Below the pieces are notes generated by a model. The model was not told where the DNA came from and did no database searches. It saw only the letters and a list, made by a program, of their open reading frames with translations. DNA of 64,000 bases from Rhodamnia argentea (taxonomy: Eukaryota > Streptophyta > Magnoliopsida > Myrtales > Myrtaceae): NCBI RefSeq assembly GCF_020921035.1, contig NC_063152.1:18490001-18554000 (forward strand). Direction: 5' to 3'. Of this stretch, positions 50,741 to 63,654 are shown piece after piece. How positions within the stretch are numbered: the first letter of the stretch is position 1; the number at the start of each line of letters is the position of its first letter. The position numbers and the translations under genes are program-made.

Positions 50741-52413
50741 AAATTCCTATGCTATTAGTCTCCGAAAGGCCCGGACAAGTTTTTTCGGACGTAACTCCGG
50801 TGTGCGAACTTTCCAAAAGCAATTCCGACCCAAAAAAAAAAAAAAAAAGCTTTCCAAGAGCAACGGTCGTTTATCGTTCATTGATCGGTCTACTCGGGTC
50901 CGGGGCAAGAATTTGTCCGCTCCGGGCCCCGCGGACAAAAGTGGGCCCCGCCTTTCCGACCAATCACCTTCTAGACATGTTTCACGTCCTAAAACATCGT
51001 CAAATTGCTTCCGTCCAAGCAAATCCCCGAACGAAGGCACACCGTTTTGGGTTTTCGCCTGTTTTTGAGTGGCCGAGCTGTGCGCGAGTTGGGCTCGCCA
51101 GCCTGGCATCCGTGTTTTTTTTTTTATTTTCAAAACGAGAAGGGAGGGCCAAAAAAAGGGCAAAGAATCCAACGGTATCTGCTTCGTCCTGATCCCCTGA
51201 TGCTCGTTCGAAACGGACGGCCCAGATTTCATTCGGCTCGCCCACTTAAATGTCCCCCAAAAATCTCGCCCTCTCTCTCCGTAAGCCCACCGTCGTCCAT
51301 CCATTCATAACTTTCTCAGGGGACCCAGAAGAAAGTGCAAAGAAAACCGCGCGCGGACAGACGGGCAGCATCATCATCAACAGCGCGACGACGGGGAAGC
51401 GAGGCGACGCCGTGCTGCTTCTGACGGTGGTCGCTGTGTTGGTGCTGGGGCGTTGTTCTTCTCATTTGGGGATTTAGATCCGACCCTCGTTGCGTCGGGT
51501 TAGTCTTCGTGCTTGTTTGTTCGTGTTTTTGCGGCATTGCGGTTTTTGTAGATCTGGGTTTCCTCTGGATTCGAGTTTGTTGGCTGAAACTCAAGGAAAT
51601 ATATGAGTGACTGCTAGAATTTTTCCTCCCGATGGTGTTTAGCGATGGCACATTGCGTTGATCGAGGTTGAATTTGAGGCTGCGTCCGTTTCTGGGTTTT
51701 GTCTGACTGAGCTATTTTCCTTGATTTGGGGCTTCGTTCTCGTTCAGATCCGATCTAATGTATAGTGTTTGCCCTCACGAAGGAAATTGCTTAGCTCATT
51801 TGGGGTTCCGTAGCATGTAAGGCTTTCTTACGTCGATGCTGACTTTTTCTTAGGTGAAGTATGAGTGTTGGATTTGAAGTCTTTGGGAAAGGTGCTTTTC
51901 TTTTTCGCATTTGAATTGCAGTTGGGCGGATCGCCTTTTTCAATGTGGGTCCAGCTGTAGAAGGAAACAATGTTTATTCTGTTGCTTTTTGGGTGGATTT
52001 GATGATGCACGTCCAAGAATAGATTTTAATGTCTTAAGCTAACGTCAGTACATGAAGATTTCCCATATAAAAGTGGCTTCCTTCACCTACAAGATGTTAT
52101 TGGTGGTTTAGCCTTTAAGAAGCTTTTTGTTAAAAGGTTTATGTTCCTCCGGTTGTGCCAGTGGATGATCTATGAGAAACAGGCTTGCTAATATTCGTTT
52201 ATCACTACCTGGGTAGATTCCTTGCCAGTCAGATAATGGATCTGTTGCCGAGTTCAGAATATCAATCCTTAACTTTATGTTATTCTTTGTTCGGTGTTAC
52301 CTTTTTTGATAAGAGTGAAATATTGTCAGTGTAGCTTTCTTCACGTTGAAGCATCAGGAGATTGTCCAATGCTTTTCTTTGTGATCATGCTAAGCTAAGG
52401 GGAATTGGGAATG

Positions 52414-52680
52414 ATTTGCAAAGCCATATTGGAAGATGGATTGATAAAGCCATTCTCTGAGTTGTTTATGATTTATGATCTCTTGCCAAATAGACTGTTT
52501 GATTTATGTTTAGAACATAAATCAAATTTGTTGCTGCAACTTTCGTGCAGTCATTTGCCTTGGTTCATTGCGTATGGCGTAGTTCACCTTAAGACAGGTT
52601 CACACGTTGTGAACATTTGATACCAAGGAAAGTTAGAATGCCATGACTGTATTTATGCTTAGAGAAATTCTTAGGTTGCT
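52414..52680 (+). repeat. 267-bp tandem duplication, copy 1
   Basis: Starts ATTTGCAAAGCCATATTGGA. Copy 2 begins immediately after it. I found no internal difference. Confidence 0.97.
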
Positions 52681-52947
52681 ATTTGCAAAGCCATATTGGA
52701 AGATGGATTGATAAAGCCATTCTCTGAGTTGTTTATGATTTATGATCTCTTGCCAAATAGACTGTTTGATTTATGTTTAGAACATAAATCAAATTTGTTG
52801 CTGCAACTTTCGTGCAGTCATTTGCCTTGGTTCATTGCGTATGGCGTAGTTCACCTTAAGACAGGTTCACACGTTGTGAACATTTGATACCAAGGAAAGT
52901 TAGAATGCCATGACTGTATTTATGCTTAGAGAAATTCTTAGGTTGCC
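52681..52947 (+). repeat. 267-bp tandem duplication, copy 2
   Basis: Head-to-tail with copy 1 and identical except for the last base. It lies in the 5' UTR intron of the hydroxylase gene, so it does not change the protein. Confidence 0.97.
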
Positions 52948-53009
52948 TTCTGCTTTCGTTTGATCTGATCCTTCCATTCATTTTGCAGATTTCTTGCAAG
53001 TTCTCCAAC

Positions 53010-53785
53010 ATGGTTGCTCAGGAGTTCACTGTTGATCTGAATAAACCCCTCGTTTTCCAGGCATAATACTAGTACCCATTGGCATACCCAGCTTTCTTCT
53101 GATCTCTCTTTCCCTGGATTTCAGAAAAGTTTATTGAACTTTGCTGTCTATACATTTTAAGTCATGTAAGTCAGTCCTGTAGGAATGCAGTAACTTGACT
53201 GAATGTATGGACTGTAGCGTCATGGTCTCGGATGTAGCACTTGACGGACCATTGAGCTCTAATTATCATAAATTTCCGTCTCATCACCTTGATTTTCTCC
53301 TTTTCCATATTTAGAAATTTCTTCCTGTTGGGAGACTCCCCTGCCACAGTATTCTCTTAATATTGGTATATTTTGTTCATATGGTTTCTTCGACAGGTTG
53401 GTCATTTAGGTGAATCTTATCAGGAGTGGGTCCATAAACCCATTGTGAGCAAGGAAGGGCCTAGATTTTTTGAAAGTGACTTTTGGGAGGTACTCCATGA
53501 GTAGCGGATGGCCTATCTTTAAAAAACAAGCTGCTAAGTGCTATTAAATCTACTAACAGATCTTTGGCTTCTTTGAAACAGTTCTTGACCCGTACTCGAT
53601 GGTACGCAGTTCCTGTCATTTGGCTTCCTGTAGTGTGCTGGTGCATCTCTATGTCTGTGCGTATGGGCCACTCAGCTCTTGAGATAGGTTTACTAGTGAG
53701 TATGGGCATCTTTGTCTGGACATTTCTGGAGTACTCTTTGCACCGTTTCGTTTTCCATATAAAGACGGACAGTTATTGGTGAGTG

Positions 53786-53827
<42 letters not shown>

Positions 53828-55555
53828 TGTAGGAATATGTTTTTCTAAATTTTTTTGGTGTCTTTTCTGACTTTCTTTCTCCTCAACCACACAAAGTTTT
53901 TGACATCTCTAAGAATGATTTAGGTGGAACACCGTACACTATCTTATTCATGGATGCCATCACAAACATCCTATGGATGGCCTGCGGCTTGTCTTTCCGC
54001 CAGCAGGAACAGCTGTTCTCTGTATTCCTGTATGAGTTTTTCCTTTGTCCTTACCATCATCCGGTGTTGTTACCTTACTTTATGTTTTCTGCTAATTGAG
54101 TTCTTCTAGGATACTTAGCATATAATGAGCTACATCCTAATTACTCCCAGGCGACGGCATGTTAACTTTCTTATTGGACTGAGTACTCATGGATCATAGC
54201 TAAAAGATTATAGTGGATGGAGCGTGACTAAAACATTCTGCATGTCTGTTCAAATATATATTGAAGTTTCGTTCTATTGTCAATTACTCGTTTGCAATTA
54301 ATCCCTATTAGGTTACAAAGTCTATTAAAAAGCTTTTGAAGCTAACAATATATCTTTTTCAAATAATTCTACCAGTGAATTTAAGTGGGAACTTCCAACA
54401 TTCATTAGTAGAGAACTACAGAATATGCCATAAAAATTGTCCGTGAGGAAACTTAGATTAGCCGGATTTGGAGGTTGGTTGGATATAAAATTTCATAAAC
54501 GAGTGTCGGTGTTTTGCTGCAGTTGAAAGCTCTCACAGGGTACGAAGTCTCTATCAAAATCAAAAGTTACTGACCTCATAGTGAAGATTTAACATTTCCC
54601 TGCCATTGGACATAATTTATCTTTATTGTGTGTTGCTCCATTGAGCATTAATTTGCAGTAATGTAAAGCATTGTGACAACTCCTGGACTCGTTTTGCATT
54701 GTAATGATTGAATGTAATGTGGATGATAGAGGCTTGAATTAGCTGGGGAGAAATTATTATGTTTAAGTCGGAGGGGATGTAGTGGATGATGCAGCTTCAG
54801 TGGTAGTTTTATGAAATTTTATTGGGTGTTTTGGAGCAACGTCGCAGCTGCTTAAGTTAACAGAGGCACTGTTTCAGCTTTGTCTTTTTTTAAGAGTACA
54901 CACATCTAAGTTGCTGCGTCAAATTTATATCATATATTTGTGTGCGCTAAATCTACTGAACTTGTGACTCTTGCGATATGTTCTTGCCAGTTCTGGAACC
55001 TGGTCAAGCTCTTTTCTACGCCTTCTACCACTCCAGCATTGTTTGGTGGCGGTTTGCTGGGTTATGTGATATATGACTGCACTCATTACTACTTGCATCA
55101 TGGACAGCCATCCAATAAAGTGCCACAGAATCTCAAGGTAATACTTGCGCATATGCTGCTCTTTTTGCTTCAATCCTTAATCCATTGATCCTCTTCATTT
55201 TCTTCCCTCTATTTCCATGGCTCGGCTTCCATTTATTTTCGTTTTTCGTCTTTTTCTTCCAAGAGTTGATAGAGGGAAGTCTGGGTTGTGGGTTATTCAG
55301 GATCTGATTCTTTAGCATGTGATTGAATTCGAAAACTCACATAGCATGTGCTTATTCTCTACCGGTAATTCCTTACGTTTTGGGCAGTTCTTCTCATAGT
55401 TAACCAAAGCTATGTAATCGGCATTTCTTATGCAGAAATATCACTTGAACCACCATTTCCGTGTACAAGACAAAGGCTTCGGGATCACTTCAGCGCTGTG
55501 GGACAGAATCTTTGGAACGCTTCCTCAATCAAAATTGGCAGAGAAAAAAAGATAA
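53010..55555 (+). CDS. FAH: Fatty acid 2-hydroxylase (FAH1-like)
   Basis: Six coding exons: 53010-53060, 53397-53489, 53582-53778, 53924-54029, 54991-55137, 55436-55555; 237 aa, the same length as Arabidopsis FAH1. It starts MVAQEFTVDLNKPLVFQ and ends LAEKKR. The family introduces the 2-hydroxyl group on the fatty acyl chain of sphingolipid ceramides in the ER membrane. All di-iron histidine clusters are present: HRFVFH (102-107), HGCHHKH (123-129), HYYLHH (181-186) and HLNHHF (201-206). Hydrophobic spans lie around 56-72, 81-97 and 160-178. As in plant FAHs there is no fused cytochrome b5 domain. The first coding intron appears to use a GC donor (CCAG|GCATAA). A CT microsatellite (53787-53823) sits just after exon 3. 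No breaks. Confidence 0.97.
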
Positions 55556-56827
55556 AAGGCAGTGACGCCATTCGCTATTTGTTAATTAATATCTAGCAAG
55601 TTTAGGGGCGGCTGAAAGATATATCTTAGCCAAAAAAAAAAAAAAAAAAAATTTCTTTCTTTCATCTACCCATTCATTTGGTAAGATATTGCCCTATTCT
55701 CTTCGTGCTTTCAATCATCATGGGCGTGTCGTGTTTGTCCATTCAGTGTTGTGAAGAGTTCTGTGCATATGGCTGTTCTATCATGTTCAATCAAGAAAGT
55801 TTCCAGCATTTATCCGGATGCAGTCTTGTTTTTCACAGAGCTAATGCACAATATTGGTTTGGTTTTGCATCTTTGGTGTAACCTTGTGATTGCAATTATT
55901 GAAGAATGGATTTTGAATTAGGTAAGCTTTGTTTACAGATGTACCCCAGCCTAATATGTTAGCTTCTGGGTTGAGTAACTACACCAGTCCTTTGAATTTC
56001 CATCTGATGTTCAATGCGTCCCTGAAACTTGTTTGGTAAGAAATAGTTCACATATAAGCACGTGTTCTGCGAATGTTTTTCTTGTAGTAGGGCAACAACG
56101 TTGCTGCTCTCTATATGTGATATAACTTAAGCAGGCAATCATGTCTAATTGGCATCGCATGACCTTTACTTTTTCCTAATGTCAATCCATCGTTACCTTA
56201 GAAACCAAAATATCCTCTATCTTGGTCATTCCACGGCCTTGCAAAGTCCTCACCTGACCAGGTTTTTGTGAGAGGCGATGAGGCCTTTGCTTGTGCTGAT
56301 GGTGAAGGAGGAATAGAGCCGCCGTGTCCTCCGTGGCAATTCCATACAGCTTTGCCTCGCCTGACTCTGGCGTCATTTGTTTAGACGGTGTTGCATCTTT
56401 CTTCCGTGAATGCATGCTGCGTTTTGACGTGCTTGAAGCCAATTATGATCAATATAACCACTTAAGGAGAAAAAGAGAAAGAGCATGCCATGTAGAATCA
56501 TCCTACCAGTGACGGAATTACCTACACATAAATTGAAAGTTTGAGAATTTAATTGCACTTTTGAATTTCTGGAGATTGGCCAGGCTTTTCCTGTTGGGCC
56601 ATTGGGCTCCCCAAACTCCGACAGAAAATCAACCCTTTGCAACAGAGGGGCACGATCTGGTTTTGGTTGAAGAGAGAGGGACAGAGTGAGGCAAGGGAAG
56701 ACTAGACACCATGGCCTTTTGTGGTTGAGAGCCGTCTTTGCTGGCGGCTAGGGAGTTTGACACTCCGGCCACGGTGGTGTGGTGGTAGCTGCGGCAGCTC
56801 TTAAAGGCAGTGCCGGTGGCCAGTCAA

Positions 56828-56868
<41 letters not shown>

Positions 56869-57148
56869 GCGAGAGGTGGTTGAGTTAAAAGAGGTTGGAG
56901 GTGAAATGCACGTAATTTGCTGATGCGGCTCAAGCTAGAGAACTGCCATTTGCCGATGATGTTTTGTGCATGCGTCTAAAGTTCTAGTTACTAACATTGT
57001 CATTTTTCTACGCTATTACGTGCATCGTAACCGATCGTAAACACCACTCATTTAGCACATGTTATAAACCCTCTTCGTCGGAAAGAGACTGGACAAATGA
57101 AAAGATGGATCTTTTTATTTTTCTTGTCCGCTACATTAAAAACGTTAT
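55556..57148. other. 3' region of the hydroxylase gene and spacer
   Basis: 55556-55930 is the likely 3' UTR (A-run at 55632-55650). A GA microsatellite lies at 56829-56866. On the minus strand 56370-56204 holds a short stop-free stretch (SPLTKTWSGEDFARPWNDQD then RGYFGF and a stop) that might be a last exon, but it has no ATG and I recognise no family. Confidence 0.4.
56829..56866 (+). repeat. GA microsatellite
   Basis: About 18 GA units. Confidence 0.95.
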
Positions 57149-60100
57149 TCAATCGCAATTTCCACCCGGTCCACCGAACGTCGTGGCGTATCCCGTGACG
57201 CCTCCCAGATCCCCTTCATCGGTCACGTTGTAACAGAGCGGGACGTCCACGTGAGTCGCAGTGCCGTCCCGACTTGGGGTCTCCAATCGTTTTTGGCTGC
57301 TCCTGTAGCGAATAAGTCGGATGTAGCTAGAGTGGGTGAAATCGTGGTCCGGGAAGTGACCGCTCCCCATCGGAGGGCTCGGGCGGTTGGGGGCGCGGCC
57401 TACTTGCCCTCCGAAGCTTATCCTCGACGCGCCGCTGCTGAAATATTGGAACAAATTTCTGGGCCAGTAGCCAATTTCGTCTCTTTTATCACCATAAAAC
57501 AACCACCAAGATCCTCTGCGACGCTGTCACGAAAATCCTCGGTCAAAATGGAAGAACGGAAAATCTGATCGCAGATTGTTGCTTGATCACAGACGAGGGC
57601 TATACCTGACCAACTTGAACAACAATATCGTATGGAACGTGACCGTAAACACTAAAATTTCGCAACACGAATCCAACGGGAATCCTGGGATTGGTCTGCA
57701 CGAAACCTGGACAAGCCATGTCGTAGCATCCCGTTCCCACGCCACCACCTCCCTGCGAGAATTAGAATCGTTTTCTACACCTTGAGAAAATAAAGCATGA
57801 GTATCTTAATGTAAGTAATGTGCTAGGGCTTCTATTTTGAAAATGGAAAGGCTTTTGAACTTTAGCCCAATGTTCAATGTCGATCCCCGGACTTTTGATT
57901 TATTTAATATGGTCCCTGAACTTTAGCTCAATGTACAATGTGATCCATGAACTTTTAATTTGTTCAATGTAGTCGTTGAACTTTTGTTACATATTCACAT
58001 TAAACATGTGCTACAAGTCTAGAGACCACATTGAACATTAGGCTAAAGTTGAAGAACTACATTAAATAAACTAAAAGTTAAGGAACTATATTGTACATTG
58101 AATCAAAGTTTAGGAATCATTTACGTCATTTTCCCTTTGAAAATTTCATGATCGGGGGGAAGCCTTTCGCTCCACGCGAGCCACTCGCGAGCTCCTCGAG
58201 TTCGACCGGCCGGTTCTAAACTTGTAATCCGGCTTGACCAAGTTCAGGCGAAGCTCGAGTAGCTCGAGTGTCTAGGTGCGTTGAGGTGGAAGTGTAAGAC
58301 AATAGTCGACATGCCGATTACGGCTTAATTACCATGGCCTTTTACCGAAAGAGAAAAGGGTTTACTTAGTCCAAGCTAATGGTAACTCTAGTTTTAATTG
58401 GGTTAGAACATTGGCATGAGATGGAGACTTACTGTCCAACGAGTGAAGAAATGAGTGAGATGGTCGCCGTAGAGATTGGGATTCACCTGCAGTGTCACAA
58501 CACATCACTCTTTAAGCAATCGAAACAGCAGAAAACATGAAGAAACACGTCAACAGATGAGCACATTGTCCAAAGGTAAAGTGCCTTTTTCTTTCTTTCC
58601 TTCTTTCATGTTCTCCAATTCCGGCCCGGGCAAGGTAAAATGAATAAACTCATTTTCTTTAATCTAAAATGTATTTTTTTCTTGGACCGTGTTTTTTTTT
58701 TTTTTTCCATTCCTGATTCTTAGGAACTTAGTCAAGGGGTGCTTCGATTGGTGAGTTATGATCATGAATAGCGCCCATATTCACAAGAAAAAGGAATGAT
58801 AGAAGGAAATCGGAGATGAAGGAAAAATTTTCGAGTAATTGCTAGTTTCAAGGCACACGCCATGTGGGTACCCAAAATTTTCAAAAAAAAAAAAAACGGT
58901 TTAGGTTAAGGCTTCGTTTTATTCACGTAAACCGATCGATTTGAAAAATATTTTTTGAAAAATAACAAATTGCATCTCTTACAAAAATAAATGAATGATT
59001 TTTTTTCATCGTCTATAAAAATATTTGAACATAAATTATTGTTGTAATTATTTCAAACAATATAAGTAATCATTTTCAGAAAAATATTTTTCGAATCAGT
59101 CATTTTTTCATAGAATAAATGGAGCATAAATATGATAGAAAGCTTCTAGACATAATTCTCCACTTGTTTTGATTTGGGTTTGCGCAATTTTTTTCTTTCG
59201 ATGGTTCTTTTCAATGCACGATGACAATCAATTAATTAATTAAAAAAAAAGGTAAATTAGAAAACTACCATCCACCCGGCTTCGATTTTGCTGGCCGATA
59301 GTTCCTCCGGGCCGTCGGTAATCAAGATTTGACCCGTGCTGAATTGTCCAGCTTCGACGTTGGGATTATAGACATCGATGTATCCTTCCGCCGTAAATAG
59401 AGGACCTCGCTTGTAGGCCTCTAATGACAAGTACGCGAACTGGGACACAACAAAACTTCTCCAAAATGTCAAGATTTGCTCCCCCGGAAACATTCAGTAA
59501 CATGCGAATTATCGAACGAAATTCGTAGGATTTTCTATTTACGGACTCGAACGAGACGATGCTCAAATTGTAAATTAATTGCTCATGATTCTCAAGAGTT
59601 GGAAAATAAAAGGGTATTATTGTTAAGATTGTTTTTGGTTTTGGTTGAAGCCATGATTGTTTGCTTAGTTTTTAAGTATATAAATAGATGCGAACAAACA
59701 TATGTTGTTCACAATCAAATGGTACTTTGTGATGTGTATGCATTCTTCAACTTAATGATGACCCGACCATAATGTCATCTTAAATTTACGAGGATAGTAC
59801 TGAAATTAACAAGTCACATATCTACCTATTGAGAAAAGGATACTATAAGAACCATAACTGTCTGTACGGAATCACTATAAGAGTCATAACTTTAATCGAT
59901 CACATGAGTGACATAACTTAAAAAAAGAAGTTTATCCGACCATTTTTCTAAAGTCGAGTGAAAGTTTTTTAATTTATTAAAACTTATGACACTCAAGGGA
60001 CCGATTGGCATTTAAGAGCCATAACTTTAATTGATCACTTGAATATCATAACTTAAAGGAAAAAAAGAACGTTTATCTCAACATTTTCCTAAAGTCATGT

Positions 60101-62238
60101 GAATTTTTTTTTCTAAAAAAAAGCTAAGACACTTGAGAGACCCATTGACATTTAAGTTAACATATTTTAAAATTCATGGCATTGTAGTGACTGCACCGAG
60201 AGGTACCACACTCAAGTAAATTATTTTTAAGAAGTTATGGCACTCAAGTGATGAAAAAAAAAGTTACAGTTTTATCCCTATCCATGCTTCACATGAATTT
60301 CTTAGTATTAAAATTGTGATTCTTGAGCCACACATACTTGTGCACTATTGCTCCATCTAAAAGTTAGGAACCTTTATGAACAAAACTTAAGATATTACAC
60401 TCAACTAAGTAGAGTCTAGGTTGGAATGCCTAATAACAATTCCATAATGACCAGTGTAAACATCTCTCTTAAGAATGAGGTTATTGAGTAAATCAATTTT
60501 GAAGAGACTTCACCAACCATTGCCGACCTTACTAAAATGGAAGGTTCTTCATGTATATGAATAGATGAAAGTGTAATCAGCGCGTCGGTCTATGTTTATC
60601 GGCTTAAGTTTCAAGAGCAGTCGACTATTGTCGTCCTCCGACATGAAATCACGAAATTACTTACGTGAGTAAGTGGAGGTGCCACCAACGAAGAATTGTA
60701 CTTTGGCACGTACGTCTTTCCATAGAAGTGGTGTCTTATTAAATCCTCTTTGGTTGTCCTGCGAATAGGAACGGTTCCATTGGGACATTCGCCCAACAAG
60801 TATGGCTGCTCAACCGGAGTAGCTTGTGCTGTTCTTTTCTTCTTGACTCCAAGGGGTAAAAAGCTGGGCTTTATCTGTTAAAAAGAAAAGATTGAATTAT
60901 TCTCTGGCAATCTTATAGTGGACAAAAATGAAATAAATTAGAAGCCAACACCAAAGAAAAAGGATATCTAAATATACAGCAGTAGATTTTCTACACGTAG
61001 TGTTTAAGAGAAATTAATTTATTTATGTTAATTAGTTGATATTTCATATCGTTTATGTTTTCTACAGAAATATTTTAAGCATTGCTTTGTAGTATCTCGA
61101 GTGCATTTACTTCTTACAGTATCTTAGTCATGGACGACCACTTCATACGAATTTAAAAAAAAAAATTGTTAAGTAAGGAGTTACAAATAAAGTGAAGAAA
61201 TAATGAAAAGACAATAATGTCCTCATTATTAGTGTTAAGGCCGAGAAGAAATGTAAAATTGCCATCCAAGCATAATGGAAAAAGAAAGAAAGAATGGTGT
61301 ACAACTTGGCCTTATTCCCTAAAAAGACACCAATTTTAGGACAATGCCCAAATTTTATTTGTGTCCTAATTTTGATTCAAATAATGTTTTTATCTCATAA
61401 AAAAAAACCATCTTTTCGGATTCTAATTTTGATTCGAACTTTTTGTTGTCACATAAAAAGCACAATCTTTGGTTGGTGCACAAACGTAGCGTGGAGTTGG
61501 TACAAGACAAAACGGTTAACTAAGAGTGTGAACACAATGATCATATGATTGCACGAACCACTTAAAGTTTTTAAACTAAAATCACATCTTTCTTATCATT
61601 CAATAGTCTAAACCAGATTCCATTAGTATGAACACCGAGCGTATTGACAATGAGAAATTCGATAAACTCTATAGTATAAGACACTTATTAATAAGTACCT
61701 CGATCTTGTGGTTTTTAAGTAAAGGATGATCAAAAGCAGGTTGTTTGTACATGTCGATGCAGTCTATGATGTCTCCATTGAATGCCTGCATCAAATAAGA
61801 ACCAAGAATTTCGTCTCTTTTTAATAAGTGGTAACGTGAATTTAAATGTAATATTACATAGGATAATGAGAAATTCGCACATTCGCCATTTCTGAAAATC
61901 TACTCTCGCATCCTACACATTCCAGTTGAAATTATCATATTGTGAGGCTCTTTTGACCTCCTATCATTTCGTCCAAACTGAGAAATACACATCACTAGAG
62001 ATGTATCCTGAGCGATACTTTGACACAAACAGATATGCAAACCACAATCAATTGGTGACGACGGCAAATGTCACACCTTTAATGTCCGAACGGGAGGTTT
62101 ATTGAGGGTCTTGAGCCGCGCTTCGAGCTCCGAGTCTTCTTCTTTGGTGAGAGGACCGTGCGCGGACAGTCCGTGGCCGGGGTAGAAAAGGGCCAAGCAG
62201 TGAATCGCGAGCAATGCAATTGCTTTCATCTCCATCAT
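57149..62238 (-). CDS. Neprosin-domain (DUF239/DUF4409) secreted protein
   Basis: Seven exons, all phase 0 with GT-AG introns: 62238-62077, 61785-61699, 60874-60665, 59439-59269, 58486-58433, 57752-57606, 57523-57149; 401 aa. Exon 1 gives a signal peptide ([18 protein letters not shown]). Exons 1-3 form the neprosin activation peptide ([53 protein letters not shown]). Exons 4-7 form the peptidase domain ([85 protein letters not shown] at the end). Neprosins are prolyl-cleaving glutamic peptidases; most plant paralogues are unstudied. Glu206 of KIEAGW is kept, but the later GGE-type motif reads FGGQ (Gln317). Three of the family's paired cysteines are visible. The first ATG of three clustered Mets was chosen; any would leave the signal peptide. 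Intron 3 (59440-60664) contains a MITE. Confidence 0.93.
57836..58145 (+). mobile_element. Fold-back MITE in a neprosin intron
   Basis: Left arm GCTTTTGAACTTTAGCCCAA, GTCCCTGAACTTTAGCTCAA; right arm the inverse (TTGAATCAAAGTTTAGGAAT, TTCCCTTTGAAAA). The whole is about 300 bp. A relative begins at 63786 and runs to the window edge. Confidence 0.75.
59840..60280 (+). mobile_element. Worn fold-back MITE in neprosin intron 3
   Basis: Shares CATAACTT, AGTTATGGCACTCAAGTGA and TTTATCCCTAT with the exact copy at 29867-30260. Boundaries approximate. Confidence 0.6.
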
Positions 62239-62551
62239 CTATCTCTCTGGATGGATTTCCTGAGGATCTGTTCTTGTGATGATAGCGTAGAAGCACCCCT
62301 TTAAAAGGCGTTTCATTGCAAGCAAAAAATCAGCAGACGTTCCTTAATAGGGAAGGAAAAACAATAAATCCCACAATAAATTAGTTGCTAAGAAACGAAA
62401 CAAAAGACAGAGAGCAGATAATGCTGAAGGTTTCCAGATAAAATGAGACCCTTGAGCATAGAAGGAAATTTTTGATTGGGGTTTTACCCTAATACCAAAT
62501 AAGAGAGACTTTCTTTCCCTATCTGCAAGTTAAGACACATAACATACACGC
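62239..62551. other. Neprosin gene upstream region
   Basis: On the minus strand CTTTTAAAGGGG (about 62298-62310), some 60 bp before the ATG, could be part of the core promoter. Otherwise A-rich without features. Confidence 0.4.
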
Positions 62552-63121
62552 TGGAAAATTACCAAAAAATTCCTAAACTTATTGAAATCGTGCCAATTCT
62601 ATCATGAACTTTTTTTTTTATCAATTCAGTCCTAAACCTTTTGCATTTGTACTAATTCAATCTATCCGGCCAGCTTTGACCTACCGATGCTGATGTGGAT
62701 ATCGGCACTTATGTGGATATATTTTAATAATATTATAAGGTTTTAATATCTTTTTCTTAACTTTTCTTTTTTCCCTTAGACTTTAGGGCCGGCGAGGGCC
62801 ACGGCGCCCTTGGCCAATGCCGACAATGGCATCCCAGTCCTTGCCTGTAGACAGCCAACGACTCTCTTTGGCCCTAAAGTCTATGGGAAAAAAAAAGCAA
62901 CGAAAAGAAAAAAAGTACAAAGATTTTGACAATATTATTAAAATATTATAAAAAGTTGTCACGTCAATGCCGTCGCCGCAACATCAACATTGCCCTACCA
63001 AAGCGGGTCGGATAGACTGAATTGGCATTACAAGAGGTTTATGATTCAATTGGCTACAAAAAAGTTTAGAATTGAATTGACACAATTGTAATTGGTTTAT
63101 GACGTTTTTGGTAATTCTCCC
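62552..63121 (+). mobile_element. Long-armed MITE, AATTACCAAAA family, upstream of the neprosin gene
   Basis: Left arm TGGAAAATTACCAAAAAATT and right arm GTTTTTGGTAATTCTCCC are inverted over about 130 bp. The flanks CATACACGC (62543-62551) and TATACATGC (63122-63130) agree at 7 of 9 positions. GC-rich core GGGCCGGCGAGGGCC (about 62788). Confidence 0.82.
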
Positions 63122-63654
63122 TATACATGCACTCACTGATTCTATGTGCATAGATTTGTTACGGCATCTATATGTTACACGGTGCACACGCATGTAAGAG
63201 CATAAGATATTGTGTAGCAAGATAGCATGAGTCTTGTACTCATATGTTTTTAGACTCCTTATTTGCCTCTTAATTATATATTTTTGCGTTTTAGTTTTAG
63301 GTCAAATTCGGGCCAATGTGCGGAGGCAGTATTAGAATGCTTAAATATTGAGCCATGCATTCATCTTGACTCCTTGTTGTTGCTTTTTTGATCAACTTTT
63401 GTTGTGTTCAGAGTTTTAAGGAAACACTTTGACATGGCAATATTTATACGTTTCAAGAGGTTTCAGGTTTTCAATGACGCTCAAAATGCAAATTATTGCT
63501 AAAGACATGAAACAACGGTAAACGGAAACCTATTTTTCTTCTGATTTGTCGGTTCAAGCTTTGTGATCGGTTGACTATTGTTGTCCTGCATCGTGAAATC
63601 TAGAGCAAGTAAGATCTCTCTTTATATGTTTGTTATAAGCTTCATCTTATACGA

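Larger units (their letters stand above)
51255..52988 (+). promoter_or_regulatory. Leader exon and 5' UTR intron of the fatty acid hydroxylase gene
   Basis: A GC-rich stretch with CTCTCTCTCC (51272) and CTCATTTGGGG is the likely first, non-coding exon (about 51280-51480). A long intron then ends TTTTGCAG at 52988, 21 bp before the ATG. The exact donor is not resolved. The intron contains the 267-bp duplication at 52414-52947. Confidence 0.55.

Noticed and set aside
50747..51310. Overlapping long frames on both strands upstream of the hydroxylase
   Set aside because: GC-rich promoter region with no family match; frames on both strands imply composition, not coding.
52405..52887. Two nearly identical ~70-aa frames
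   Set aside because: They arise from the tandem duplication inside a UTR intron; no family resemblance.
53787..53823. Short repeats resembling an array
   Set aside because: Simple CT microsatellite within an intron; no spacers, so not CRISPR-like.
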